A stretch of DNA of 64,000 bases. It comes from Leptospirales bacterium. GTDB taxonomy: Bacteria; Spirochaetota; Leptospiria; Leptospirales; Leptonemataceae. Of the stretch, positions 1-7,296 are shown piece by piece. Within the stretch, counting starts at the first letter, position 1, and every line of letters begins with the position of its first letter. Location of the stretch: contig JAIBBN010000009.1 of assembly GCA_019694655.1 (NCBI GenBank), forward strand, positions 1 to 64,000, written 5' to 3'. Under the pieces are notes generated by a model. That model was not told the DNA's origin. It saw only the letters and a list, made by a program, of their open reading frames with translations, and did not search any database. The position numbers and the translations under genes are program-made.

Positions 1-151
1 GCTTCCACTCGTAGAAACTGTTGCGGTCCATGCCGCTTCGCTTGCAAGCCTCCGTGATATTTCCGAGCGCCTCCGCAAGCTGCAGTACACTGAGCCGCCT
101 GTGAGCAAGTTTAGCGGCCGCGTCTTTGGTCGTGAGTCTTTCCTTTTTCAT
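1..151 (-). CDS. Transposase, N-terminal part (IS481/IS3-like), cut by window edge
   Basis: The reverse strand from the ATG at 151 encodes about 50 residues before the window ends. They form a helix-turn-helix of the type that opens IS481/IS3 transposases, with the characteristic run LAEALGNITEACKRSG followed by a FYEWK segment. A GGAGG lies about 8 bases upstream of the ATG. The catalytic DDE core would lie outside the window. It sits directly after the 3' end of the Hint-M23 toxin fragment, where an immunity gene would be expected. Family assignment by eye; IS481 versus IS3 is not resolved. Confidence 0.7.
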   Translation of the reverse strand, partial: MKKERLTTKDAAAKLAHRRLSVLQLAEALGNITEACKRSGMDRNSFYEWK

Positions 152-208
152 CTCCGGTTTCCTCCATCTGTCGATATTATCGTCAGACATGAAGGTTAGC
201 GATACACC

Positions 209-1888
209 TCATCTGCCTGCTCCTCGGGGCGCAATGTAAGTAAAGAAATACATTGGATCAATCAAAACAGATTCTCCTTCTCCATTTTTATATTGCTCCG
301 GTATTCCCGGCGGCAGGGAAGCACGCGGAATCCGTACGGATATGTGTGCGTGCGGCCCCGTTGCCCGGCCGGTTTCTCCAATTTGCCCCAGCTCCGCGCC
401 AGGCGCAACCACTTCGCCCACCTCGAAGTTCGGCTGCATGTGTGCGTAGGTAATTGTGTATGTCCGCCCGCCTATTTGCGAGGCAACGTTCATGTAAGTG
501 CCGGCGCGACTCATTTGATCACGCGGAATTGCCGCCATTAGTTCTCGCTCCTTCTCGGTTCTGGGCACATACTCTATGTCCGTTTTTGCATCACCAGTAT
601 AGTAGTATTTGCCGTCAGTTCCAAGCCAGATTCCGCGCTCCTCACCATCTATATTCCAGGTCGTACCCTGGCCTACGCCAGTTACGGTCCCGGGCAACAT
701 AGCATGATATGTACCTTCGAAGCCGACGTCAATACCGCCGTGAAAGGCGCCATTGCTGCGATAGAAACCGCTCTGCGTCGAAAGAACGTTTGCGCCGCTC
801 ACGCATCCCTGAATCGGGTGGCAAACTCCGGTCGGAAGCGCTGTCGAAATCTGGTAGTAATTTGTTCCGTTGAGGTATTTATATGTGATCGCTGCGGTTG
901 TGCTTGGGTCCGGGCGATCAATTCGGGTTCGCATGACTCCATCTTCAAACAGTGCAATCTGCGAAGCATAACCGTCCGCTGTTATCTGCATCTGCATTGC
1001 CGTTTTGCCGTCGGCGCGCCGTTCGATCGCCCGCGAGCCATCGCCGTACGTGGTTGTGACAGTATAGTCCGTTCCCTCAGCGAAGGTTATTTGCTGGGAT
1101 GCGCCGCCGCCACAATCATAACACACAAAATTCAAACCACTATTATCCGTTGCCTGATAGAACTGCCCGCCCATCTGAATTGCATAGGGCCTTGATTCCG
1201 TCAATCCGCCGACGCCTGTATGATAAGAGATAATCATCGATCCATTTGCGTCCGGAGCTGAGATTACGGTCTTATTGTCCGGCGGACCGTACATAACAAT
1301 CGTCCGTATACCGTCTGTCCAGATCTCAGTATTGCCATCGGAATTCCCAGGCAGGCGCCGAAGCCCCTGATGGCTACCCAAATCCATGAACGGCGGCCCG
1401 TGCGAGCTGAATACTGCAGTCATACAAAGTCGACCCTCTGAATTGCAATGCATTTGCGAGAGACTGTACGCCAGATTATGCACCAGCACCGCATCACGCC
1501 CCACGAAGTAGCTGTGGTTATCCTGGACCTCGAAGTTGTAGACTGTTTCGTAGCGGGCCTCGCCGTTTACGCCGGCAATCATCCGCTCGCCGCCATTGGC
1601 CAGAAGACTCACATCGCCAGCGCGCAGCTGCTTCGCCTGCACCCAGCCCGCGTCTTTTACATAGAACTCGTGATTGAATGTAGTCTCAAATTCAGCGCCG
1701 TTGCTGTAGCGGACATGGTAGATGCGGTCCGTCTGGCGCACAAAGGTCTGGACGACTCGCTTTGGCTCCACAGCCTGTGTGGACTCATTGTAGGAGAGGA
1801 CAATGTCGCCGGGAATAATCTCCTGGATCTCCTTGAACCAGCGGCCGTTGTGGTACTCAACGCCGTCGGTGCGGGCATCCACAAGCAC
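209..1888 (-). CDS. Polymorphic-toxin C-terminal fragment: Hint domain + M23 peptidase
   Basis: The open frame really begins at 1912, just after an in-frame TGA (1913-1915), and its second codon is the Cys of CFVAGTLV, the first residue of a pretoxin Hint (intein-like) domain. The domain closes about 145 residues later with the splice-type end VLVHN. About 240 residues without a recognised domain follow, then an M23 (lysostaphin-like) metallopeptidase with HGGID and GPHAHI, which supply the zinc ligands and catalytic His. Known role of such parts: Hint releases the tip by self-cleavage and an M23 tip would cut peptidoglycan. The body of the toxin is missing, and a GTG at 1888 would leave out the Hint Cys, so this is probably a gene remnant. 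No immunity gene follows; the transposase is next. Confidence 0.75.
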   Translation of the reverse strand: MLVDARTDGVEYHNGRWFKEIQEIIPGDIVLSYNESTQAVEPKRVVQTFVRQTDRIYHVRYSNGAEFETTFNHEFYVKDAGWVQAKQLRAGDVSLLANGGERMIAGVNGEARYETVYNFEVQDNHSYFVGRDAVLVHNLAYSLSQMHCNSEGRLCMTAVFSSHGPPFMDLGSHQGLRRLPGNSDGNTEIWTDGIRTIVMYGPPDNKTVISAPDANGSMIISYHTGVGGLTESRPYAIQMGGQFYQATDNSGLNFVCYDCGGGASQQITFAEGTDYTVTTTYGDGSRAIERRADGKTAMQMQITADGYASQIALFEDGVMRTRIDRPDPSTTAAITYKYLNGTNYYQISTALPTGVCHPIQGCVSGANVLSTQSGFYRSNGAFHGGIDVGFEGTYHAMLPGTVTGVGQGTTWNIDGEERGIWLGTDGKYYYTGDAKTDIEYVPRTEKERELMAAIPRDQMSRAGTYMNVASQIGGRTYTITYAHMQPNFEVGEVVAPGAELGQIGETGRATGPHAHISVRIPRASLPPGIPEQYKNGEGESVLIDPMYFFTYIAPRGAGR

Positions 1889-1984
1889 CAGCGTCCCGGC
1901 GACGAAGCAATATCAGGGACGCAGTGCGATTCTGCGCCGAAGTCGTTCTCCCTCAAGTTGGACATGCCGCGTGAACAAAGGTCC

Positions 1985-2103
1985 CGCGACATGCGTCTGT
2001 TAAAGAGCAGTGACGCTATAAGGCGCCGGCACTGCAGAGTTGCGCGGCGCCGGTGGAATCGATCAAGGAAAAAATCGAACGTTCTGGCGCGCTGTGGCCG
2101 GCC
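1985..2103. repeat. Imperfect repeat, copy A (119 bp)
   Basis: Matches 3009-3125 in the same orientation. The first about 32 bases (CGCGACA..CGTCTGTT.AA.AGCAG.GACGC) differ at five positions, the middle is divergent, then a block containing GGCGCCGGTGGAATCGATCA is identical over 23 bases, and both copies end in GGCCGGCC. It lies immediately upstream of the Hint-M23 fragment. No transposase or typical terminal inverted repeat is visible. Confidence 0.7.
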
Positions 2104-2131
2104 CCGCTGCGGCCTTGCGCGCGCCGCGCGG

Positions 2132-2195
2132 GCGCGGTCCCTGCCGCAAGCGTTGCTATGGATTCACATAGTATTCGGAATTGCCGGGACCGCGC
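2132..2195. repeat. Palindromic element with 10-bp perfect arms
   Basis: GCGCGGTCCC at 2132-2141 and GGGACCGCGC at 2186-2195 are exact reverse complements around a 44-base centre that itself contains a small GCAA/TTGC hairpin. It lies in the non-coding stretch between repeat copy A and hicB. It may be a folded recombination site or a terminator; there is no T-tract. Confidence 0.5.
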
Positions 2196-2347
2196 AACGC
2201 GAGTCTGCAAGAGCCCCTGGAAGTCCCGCTTACATCAGCTTCCGCTTTTCCTTCAAAATGGGGGCGCGAATTAATGCGGCGCTCCCTGCGGTCGCGGCGC
2301 GCTGCGGGCGGGGGTGGGCGGAGCGTGCGTCGCCGATGTTTGTTTGA

Positions 2348-2554
2348 TCAGACATTCACATATGCGGCGGAAGCTGAGGGCTGCGGAATTGCATCGCCAT
2401 CTTCACGCATCCCGCGAAGGTGCAGTTCGATCGCTTCCTTCATGAGATGCAGGAGGTCCTCTTCATTGTCACCGGTGGCAACGCAACCCGGAAGGTCCGG
2501 GACGTAAGCGCTCAGGTTGTTCTCTCCCCGTTCAATAATGACTACGTACTTCAT
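2348..2554 (-). CDS. hicB: HicB-family antitoxin
   Basis: The 68-residue protein has the HicB partial RNase H fold signature: a strand-rich start (MKYVVIIERGENNLSAYVPD), the LPGCVATGDNEEDLLHLMKEA segment, and a short helix reaching EAIELHLRGM. It neutralises the HicA mRNA interferase encoded just upstream, whose stop codon it overlaps by 4 bases (2551-2554), implying translational coupling. The gene order hicA-hicB is the common one. The C-terminus is short and shows no added DNA-binding domain, so autoregulation by this protein alone is uncertain. Confidence 0.85.
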   Translation of the reverse strand: MKYVVIIERGENNLSAYVPDLPGCVATGDNEEDLLHLMKEAIELHLRGMREDGDAIPQPSASAAYVNV

Positions 2555-2736
2555 CGTAAACCAGCCTGCTTCAATATGCTGTTAAGAGTCTTTGGATGCA
2601 GATCATCGGATGGCTTTCCGGCCACCGTAACTCGCCCCTTTTTATCCGGATGCTTGAATTGCCGGTGACTGCCAGCTGTAGCCACAAGACGCCATCCATC
2701 TTCCTCAATGATACGCATAGCCTCTCGGACCTTCAA
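2551..2736 (-). CDS. hicA: HicA-family mRNA interferase toxin
   Basis: The 61-residue protein matches HicA over its full length: a dsRBD-like fold with a GW..VAT.GSHRQFKHP stretch containing the catalytic His, and the conserved KTLNSILKQAGL ending. HicA toxins cleave mRNAs and stop growth until HicB binds them. The pair lies between two copies of an imperfect repeat (1985-2103 and 3009-3125), which suggests it arrived as or was trapped in a mobile segment. Reading frame and catalytic His are intact, so this pair may be the only functional toxin system in the first 3.4 kb. Confidence 0.88.
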   Translation of the reverse strand: MKVREAMRIIEEDGWRLVATAGSHRQFKHPDKKGRVTVAGKPSDDLHPKTLNSILKQAGLR

Positions 2737-2757
2737 GAGAACATTACTCCAGCCGAT

Positions 2758-2973
2758 TCACTGATTCTCCTCCTTCCCCATTCCGCGCAGCTCTTTTCGC
2801 AGGGCCTCGACCTTCCAGAGCGCCTCCCTGAGCAGGGCCGGCCCGGCCCTGCGGGTCGCCTGCATCGGCCGCTCTGTGGCGGTCTCGAAGCGCAGCAGCT
2901 GAGGAGGCCGGCCGATCCCCGGCCGCTCCGCCCCAGTCAGCTTTTTTGCGGCCGGGCGCTTCTTCTTGCGCAC
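2758..2973 (-). CDS. Small basic hypothetical protein
   Basis: A 71-residue open frame ends 21 bases before hicA. It starts with a Lys/Arg cluster (RKKKRPAAKK) and ends in a likely amphipathic helix (LREALWKVEALRKELRGMG). The frame is open further upstream (ATARRLLADV before the chosen ATG), so it may be the tail of a longer protein cut at repeat copy B. It is not recognised as any family. It may be a co-transcribed leader gene of hicAB or a fragment. Confidence 0.35.
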   Translation of the reverse strand: MRKKKRPAAKKLTGAERPGIGRPPQLLRFETATERPMQATRRAGPALLREALWKVEALRKELRGMGKEENQ

Positions 2974-3008
2974 GTCCGCCAGCAGGCGCCTGGCCGTGGC
3001 TTCTGCCG

Positions 3009-3125
3009 CGCGACACCCGTCTGTTGAAAAGCAGCGACGCCGTCGCCAGTTGTGGTCAGAGTCAGGGGGCGCCGGTGGAATCGATCAAGGCAAAAACGCG
3101 GCGGTGGAGCGCGCTGAGGCCGGCC
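3009..3125. repeat. Imperfect repeat, copy B (117 bp)
   Basis: Second copy of the repeat at 1985-2103, same orientation. Its GGCCGGCC end abuts, without spacer, coding sequence for the middle of an XRE regulator (YNQIGRY), so the regulator lost its 5' end exactly at the repeat boundary. The two copies bracket hicAB and the small basic ORF (about 1.1 kb). Confidence 0.7.
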
Positions 3126-3392
3126 TATAACCAGATCGGTCGCTACTAAAAGGGCGTCTCGCAACCCTCGGCAGAGAACGCCAACCGGATAGCCGCCGCT
3201 CTGGGTGTCACCAGCGACTATCTGATCAACGGCGAAACCGCCAACGGCGCCCGCGCCAATTTTGAGGACCGCGAGTTCCTGGAACTATTTCAGCAGGCGG
3301 CCCGGCTGCCGGAAGAAGACAAGCTGTACGTCAAACGATTCCTGCATTCGCTGCTCAATCAGAAGCGAATCGAGGAGATGGCGACGCGGTAG
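3126..3392 (+). pseudogene. XRE-family regulator, 5'-truncated with internal stop
   Basis: The frame reads YNQIGRY, a TAA stop at 3147-3149, then KGVSQPSAENANRIAAALGV and a further 55 residues to a TAG at 3390. This is the second half of a Cro/C1-type helix-turn-helix plus its C-terminal helical region (EFLELFQQAARLPEED, YVKRFLHSLL). In intact relatives the stop position is normally Glu (RYEKG), so a GAA-to-TAA change is the simplest explanation. The first half of the helix-turn-helix is replaced by repeat copy B. The gene is therefore doubly inactivated. Confidence 0.75.
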
Positions 3393-3530
3393 GCGGGCCG
3401 TACGATTCAATCCTCGCTACCACAGCCAAGAGTTAGTTTTGATGCGGAACCTTGCTGTCTGGTCTGCCGGGACTGTCCCCAATCACAAACGCTTTCGACC
3501 GGGCTCGCCCTGGGCAGCGCACCGCTTCGC

Positions 3531-4097
3531 TCACCAAGCTTGCCAGTTGTGTAAATCTCCCAGGTCAATGAACTTGAATCCAATCAGCCCCGCGGCGCGA
3601 ATAGCGTCCTGCGCGGTTGCCGTGCAGAAGATATCCATGGGGAGCTCTGGAATCTTGAAAATGTCGGCGTTCGGCTTAGCCTTTGGCTTCAATGCAATTT
3701 GTGCAACCCCCGCAATGCCACCGTCATCAAAATAATCAAACGTGGACTGCTTCGGGTCAAGTAGGTCGCAGTACGAGTCGACCAGCAAGAGATAGAATGG
3801 CTTTCTGCTCACTGTCCACCTGAACCAGCGCTTTTTGAAGTGCATGTTGTCAAGCACCGCCTTCGCACGTTCGGACAGCAAATGCGCCGCAGTTAGCGAC
3901 AGTATATCCGCTTCGATGCCCAGAAAATCTAAGTGAATCTGAACTGCGTTCAGATGCGCATCGTCTGCTGGAACTTCGCGGGTGCACATTCTCCCAATCA
4001 GCAGCCAGTCCTGCTTCTGGTTAGCCGGCAAATCGTACCTGATCTGTGGGTAAGCCGTGCCGTAGTCCGACTGCAGAATTTTGATCTCCTGAGTCAC
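3531..4097 (-). CDS. Imm11/DUF1629-like immunity protein
   Basis: A 188-residue soluble protein starts at a GTG that overlaps the stop of the upstream AHH toxin ORF by 4 bases (GTGA). Its C-terminal part (IPELPMDIFCTATAQDAIRA followed by GLIGFKFIDL) resembles the end of the Imm11 (DUF1629) family, where a C-terminal GL.GF.F..L motif is typical. By position and coupling it should bind and neutralise the AHH nuclease encoded next to it. Family call is from motif memory. The frame is intact although its toxin is interrupted, which fits retention as an orphan antidote. Confidence 0.65.
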   Translation of the reverse strand: MTQEIKILQSDYGTAYPQIRYDLPANQKQDWLLIGRMCTREVPADDAHLNAVQIHLDFLGIEADILSLTAAHLLSERAKAVLDNMHFKKRWFRWTVSRKPFYLLLVDSYCDLLDPKQSTFDYFDDGGIAGVAQIALKPKAKPNADIFKIPELPMDIFCTATAQDAIRAAGLIGFKFIDLGDLHNWQAW

Positions 4098-4471
4098 TGA
4101 CGGTTCAACCTCAATCGTCCGGTGTTCAACTCGCGTCGGAGGCCGGCCAGAACTTGAATGGCCTTTTCACGGGTATTCACAGTCGGGTCAAGGATTGCTC
4201 GTCGTACATAGTCGCGATAAGCGTTGGTGTGGGAGTCATTGTGAAGCGTAGTATTCGGAAATTGCGCAATCCGGTCCGCAGCTGTCAGAGGCAAATGCAC
4301 GCCATTTATCGAGCCATCATTTGGGCCAATGCCGAGTTGACGCAATTTCTTTCCAGCGGCCGAATCGAAATCCGCACGCGTAAGGATGTGGTGACTCTGC
4401 GAGCGGCCAGCCCGATACGGACTGGGACCAAGGGTTTGCCGAAAATTGTTCTGGGTCTGCGTTGGTCGCAC
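4094..4471 (-). CDS. AHH-type nuclease toxin tip (HNH/EndoVII fold)
   Basis: The 125-residue frame contains the AHH domain: SHHIL at the start, LGIGPNDGSINGVHLP in the middle, and LHNDSHTNAYRDYVRR at the end, i.e. the paired His residues and H..SH...Y...V block of this predicted nuclease family used as polymorphic-toxin warheads. The frame stays open upstream of the GTG at 4471 to a TAG at 4586-4588, and that TAG terminates the next ORF in the same frame, so the two pieces were probably one protein. Target would be DNA or RNA; this is known only by family. It is followed at once by its putative immunity gene. Confidence 0.7.
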   Translation of the reverse strand: MRPTQTQNNFRQTLGPSPYRAGRSQSHHILTRADFDSAAGKKLRQLGIGPNDGSINGVHLPLTAADRIAQFPNTTLHNDSHTNAYRDYVRRAILDPTVNTREKAIQVLAGLRRELNTGRLRLNRQ

Positions 4472-4585
4472 AGCCGAGCAAGGCCTTTCAACATTGGCGG
4501 GCGCGGATGTTGCGTACTCCGAATTCGCGGGAATGCTCGATGAAGCCGATGGGCCTGATGATGTCGCTAGTCCGCCGAGGGCGGA

Positions 4586-5119
4586 CTAGCGATTTGCGGC
4601 GCGACCGGCGGCAGCCGCTTCTTCCGCGGCAATCCCACCTGCCGCCGCAGTACGCTCAATTCTTGAGGCCCTCGAAGCAATGGAAGCCGCCCGTGCGCTC
4701 CTGGCGGCAACGCTAACCGCAGGAAGCAACTCCAGCAAGGCATTCCGCAGAAATAGAGCGCCTTGCGCCTGCACGGGGCCGGATTGCATAGCGCCGATTA
4801 AAAAGGCTTCGCGGTCGTCCGGTGCCACGGTTTCGAGACGCTCTCGCAGGCGTTCCATGACCTTTTCCTGCATATACTGATTCGCCGCCTGGGAAGTGTA
4901 GCGATAACACCCCAGCACTTCGAATTTGGTACTTTCGGGACAACTTGCGCGTGCCGTAACAAATTCCGACCACCAATCGAGCTCCTGTATTCCGAGAGAG
5001 TCCCAGACTGTAAAATTCTCCCCTTGGTGAAAAACCTGCGATGCATGGCGCAGCCTTTCATCGCTGGCGCCGGCACTCTGCAACTCGCGCAGCAGGTCCA
5101 GCTCCAATTGCGCCTGCAC
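4586..5119 (-). CDS. Polymorphic-toxin body fragment with Ala-rich linker
   Basis: A 177-residue frame (GTG at 5119; open for about 20 codons further upstream) is not recognised in its first 120 residues, which are hydrophilic and helical (QEKVMERLRERLETVAPDD). It then becomes very Ala-rich (SVAARSARAASIASRASRI, IAAEEAAAAGRAANR), the kind of linker that precedes toxin tips. It ends in a TAG, and the in-frame continuation carries the AHH domain. The simplest reading is one toxin gene broken by a nonsense mutation; recoding or readthrough cannot be excluded from sequence alone. Confidence 0.5.
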   Translation of the reverse strand: MQAQLELDLLRELQSAGASDERLRHASQVFHQGENFTVWDSLGIQELDWWSEFVTARASCPESTKFEVLGCYRYTSQAANQYMQEKVMERLRERLETVAPDDREAFLIGAMQSGPVQAQGALFLRNALLELLPAVSVAARSARAASIASRASRIERTAAAGGIAAEEAAAAGRAANR

Positions 5120-5179
5120 ACGCGACCTCCATGGTCGCGTGCGAGCAGGCGACTCTTGCGCGCTGATTTCAGGCCAGAC

Positions 5180-5789
5180 TATCGTTCTGGCCTTCCTCCC
5201 GGAAGCGAGCCAGGGTCTCGCTTCCGGCGGCGCGTTGCGCCGGTCATGCTCAGGGCGGCCGCCGCTCGATGCTTGTGATTTATACAGCTTCCTGGCCTCG
5301 CTTAGCGCTCGGCCAGCGGCGCCGGGCTGCTGCGCACTCCGCTCTCGCTTCGGCCCCGCAGGCGGAGATTTCAGGTAAGACAGTCATGTCTGGTACAGCG
5401 CTCTCGGCCCCGGTAATCTCGCCTGCGGGTCTTGCGGCGCTCGCGCTTGCAATGCTGCGCATCCCTGCCGCGGAGTGAAGTCTGGCACCGCGCCATCGCC
5501 GATCTTCATCGCTTCTCTGTGCGAATAATGGAATCGCGCGCTGCCGCAGGCAGCAGACCGACTGCCGGTCCTGCAAGGCCGGTGAGGTTGGGCCGCTGAT
5601 GGTCGAAGCTTAACACAATCTCCTTCTAATTCCCCGCGACCGCTCCGACTGACTCCGCCAGATACTCTGGCCGTAGCGTACGAATTTGCGAACGCTTTTC
5701 CCGGTAGTCGTCGCGGATGCTGCAGCGCAGGCTTTCCCGGCTACGCGCCGTGGACGCGCCATTTACGCGCCGCGCAGTGACCTGCTACT
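5180..5789. other. Gene-poor stretch with Ala-rich toxin-linker debris
   Basis: No convincing complete gene. On the reverse strand short frames encode runs such as GLAGPAVGLLPAAARDSIIR and SIASASAARPAGEITGAESA, similar in composition to the Ala-rich linkers of the neighbouring toxin fragments but interrupted by stops and in different frames. It is best read as decayed toxin sequence between the two minus-strand toxin modules. Confidence 0.35.
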
Positions 5790-6305
5790 TCACTGGCCGG
5801 TCGACTCCGCCTCCGCCAGTATTTCATTCAGATATTCATACATTCGCCGAAATCTTGCGCCGGCATTGTCCCGGGTGATGATCAGCGCTTTGAGGAGTAG
5901 CAGGCCGAGCTGCCTTTCATCATTGTAGACTACCTCATAGTCCGGATCGTGTCTGGTACCAATGGCGCCATATTTCGGATGAGGCTTCGCGCTCCTGAAC
6001 CTTACGATCCTATCTCTTCTATCGGCCGCTAAATTTATTCCCTCCTTGAGCATTTGCATCTCGGAGCGGGCCTTGAGCTGTTTGAAAAGCGGCGTTTCAG
6101 TTCTCCAATCTCCGGGATACCTGTTGGCGTTTGCTGCGCTGTCTTCAAAAGCCGCAAGCAAACCGCGGCCATATTCATTGACCTCCTCAACATCGGCAAC
6201 CAAAGTCGACGGCCCCGCGACGCCATATCCTGCCGTCGTACGATACTCCGCCTTGATGCCGATCCTTCCCTTAAATACTGTTACAGCTGCTCTATCGACT
6301 TTCAC
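5790..6305 (-). CDS. Putative immunity protein for the adjacent CdiA-CT-like nuclease
   Basis: A 171-residue soluble protein whose GTG start shares its first base with the last base of the upstream toxin's TAG stop. No family is recognised. Visible features are a charged C-terminal helix (RFRRMYEYLNEILAEAE), a preceding aliphatic helix (LGLLLLKALIITRD) and a middle part with many Arg/Asp residues. The tight coupling to a toxin tip is the argument for an immunity role. If so, it would bind the nuclease domain and block its active site in the producing cell. Confidence 0.55.
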   Translation of the reverse strand: MKVDRAAVTVFKGRIGIKAEYRTTAGYGVAGPSTLVADVEEVNEYGRGLLAAFEDSAANANRYPGDWRTETPLFKQLKARSEMQMLKEGINLAADRRDRIVRFRSAKPHPKYGAIGTRHDPDYEVVYNDERQLGLLLLKALIITRDNAGARFRRMYEYLNEILAEAESTGQ

Positions 6306-7075
6306 TATGGCACCTCAAAAAACCTCAGAGCGACGCCGCGATCCCGTGCACGCTGAACCATAATTTGCATGAATTCCCGTCCTCCAGGAGCATTGCTCAA
6401 AGTTCCGCGCGGGACCACAATTTCAAGCGCCGCGGAATCAAAATCCGCGCCCCTCCTAATCAGGGGCTCTCTGGTGGAGAATTCAAAGTCCGCGATATCA
6501 TCGATATAACGATTTACCAGATTGGAAAGTTTGTTCCCCTCCCGGATAGTTGTACGATTTAAGTCAATCGACTTAACGGAAGTTACCACTCGATTTTCAA
6601 GTCGATCCACCTCATGGTTCCACGGCAGCGTTCCCCGCCCGCCAGTGACCGCCTCCGCCAGTTCCCCCTGGACTTTGTTGCCACGTCCCCAGATTGTAAA
6701 TCCTGGCGGGGCGTCAACAGTATGCAATAAATCAGGCGCGCCCGCAGAAGGTCGGACGGTTAGCGGAACACCTTCCACTGTGCGTCTGATCGGAATGTAG
6801 TCCAGCGGATTTGGAATGTTCGCGGGCTGCGGCGGCGTTGGCCGCGGTGTGCTTCCACTGGGGACCGGCGGTCTGCCGGTGGGCGGCGCTCCCCGGAGTT
6901 CGGAAATGAGCGCATTCTCGGAATTTGCGGCGCCCGATCGCATTGCGGCGGCGCGCGCCGCAGATTCTTCAAGCGTATTGGCTGCAGCCCCGGACATTGC
7001 CGAAGGAGTAGCTGCTGCCTTGCGGAGCACGCCGCGAACAATAGCGCCATAGGCTTTCCCCGCTACATATGGCAA
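6305..7075 (-). CDS. CdiA-CT-like PD-(D/E)XK nuclease toxin tip
   Basis: Of the 256 residues, the first 100 are Ala- and then Pro-rich linker (TGRPPVPSGSTPRPTPPQP). The last 120 look like the restriction-endonuclease-like toxin domain of CDI toxins: GELAEAV, then EVDRLENRVVTSVKSIDL, KLSNLVNRYIDDIADFE, and a final strand-helix-strand (ALEIVVPRG ... VQRARDRGVALRFFEV). Candidate catalytic residues are the Glu of GELAE, the Asp of EVDRL and the Lys of SVKS. Domain call is by eye from the order of motifs. The TTG start at 7075 is probably not original: the preceding piece lies in another frame at 6969-7226. Confidence 0.6.
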   Translation of the reverse strand: MPYVAGKAYGAIVRGVLRKAAATPSAMSGAAANTLEESAARAAAMRSGAANSENALISELRGAPPTGRPPVPSGSTPRPTPPQPANIPNPLDYIPIRRTVEGVPLTVRPSAGAPDLLHTVDAPPGFTIWGRGNKVQGELAEAVTGGRGTLPWNHEVDRLENRVVTSVKSIDLNRTTIREGNKLSNLVNRYIDDIADFEFSTREPLIRRGADFDSAALEIVVPRGTLSNAPGGREFMQIMVQRARDRGVALRFFEVP

Positions 7076-7226
7076 TACGAGCCAGCTCCACGGACAGCTG
7101 GAAGTTCGTAGAGCCCTCGATCATCGTGTTATGGATGTAGGCGTCCCGACGCAGGTCCGCCTCCGGTCCAGTTCCGAAGCTTTCCAGCTTCTCGCGCAGA
7201 CGGTTCGCTGAGTCTTCGCTGATCAA
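6969..7226 (-). pseudogene. Frameshifted upstream part of the CdiA-CT-like toxin
   Basis: The meaningful part is roughly 7070-7260, encoding AYEDGARLISEDSANRLREK and then DAYIHNTMIEGSTNFQLSVE LA, after which this frame degenerates while the neighbouring frame continues sensibly as LPYVAGKAYGAIVRGVLRK. A one- or two-base indel near 7065-7075 therefore splits the gene. The IHNTM.EGSTNFQLS.ELA block looks like the region that precedes the Ala-rich linker in this toxin group. The gene's N-terminus is absent; upstream sequence runs into a fragment on the other strand. Confidence 0.5.
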
Positions 7227-7296
7227 GCGAGCGCCATCCTCGTACGCAGAGGCTGATGCTGAGTTCGGTCGTCTTGCGGATGGAGAGCATGAAGCG

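Noticed and set aside
1448-2347. Long plus-strand frame of 299 codons over the Hint-M23 fragment
   Set aside because: It is the antisense of the Hint domain; composition (Ala/Arg-rich, no motif) and the strong domain match on the other strand show it is a shadow.
1985-3125. Integron gene cassette with attC sites
   Set aside because: The repeat copies bracket a toxin-antitoxin pair as cassettes often do, but neither copy shows the GTTRRRY/RYYYAAC core sites, and no integrase is present.
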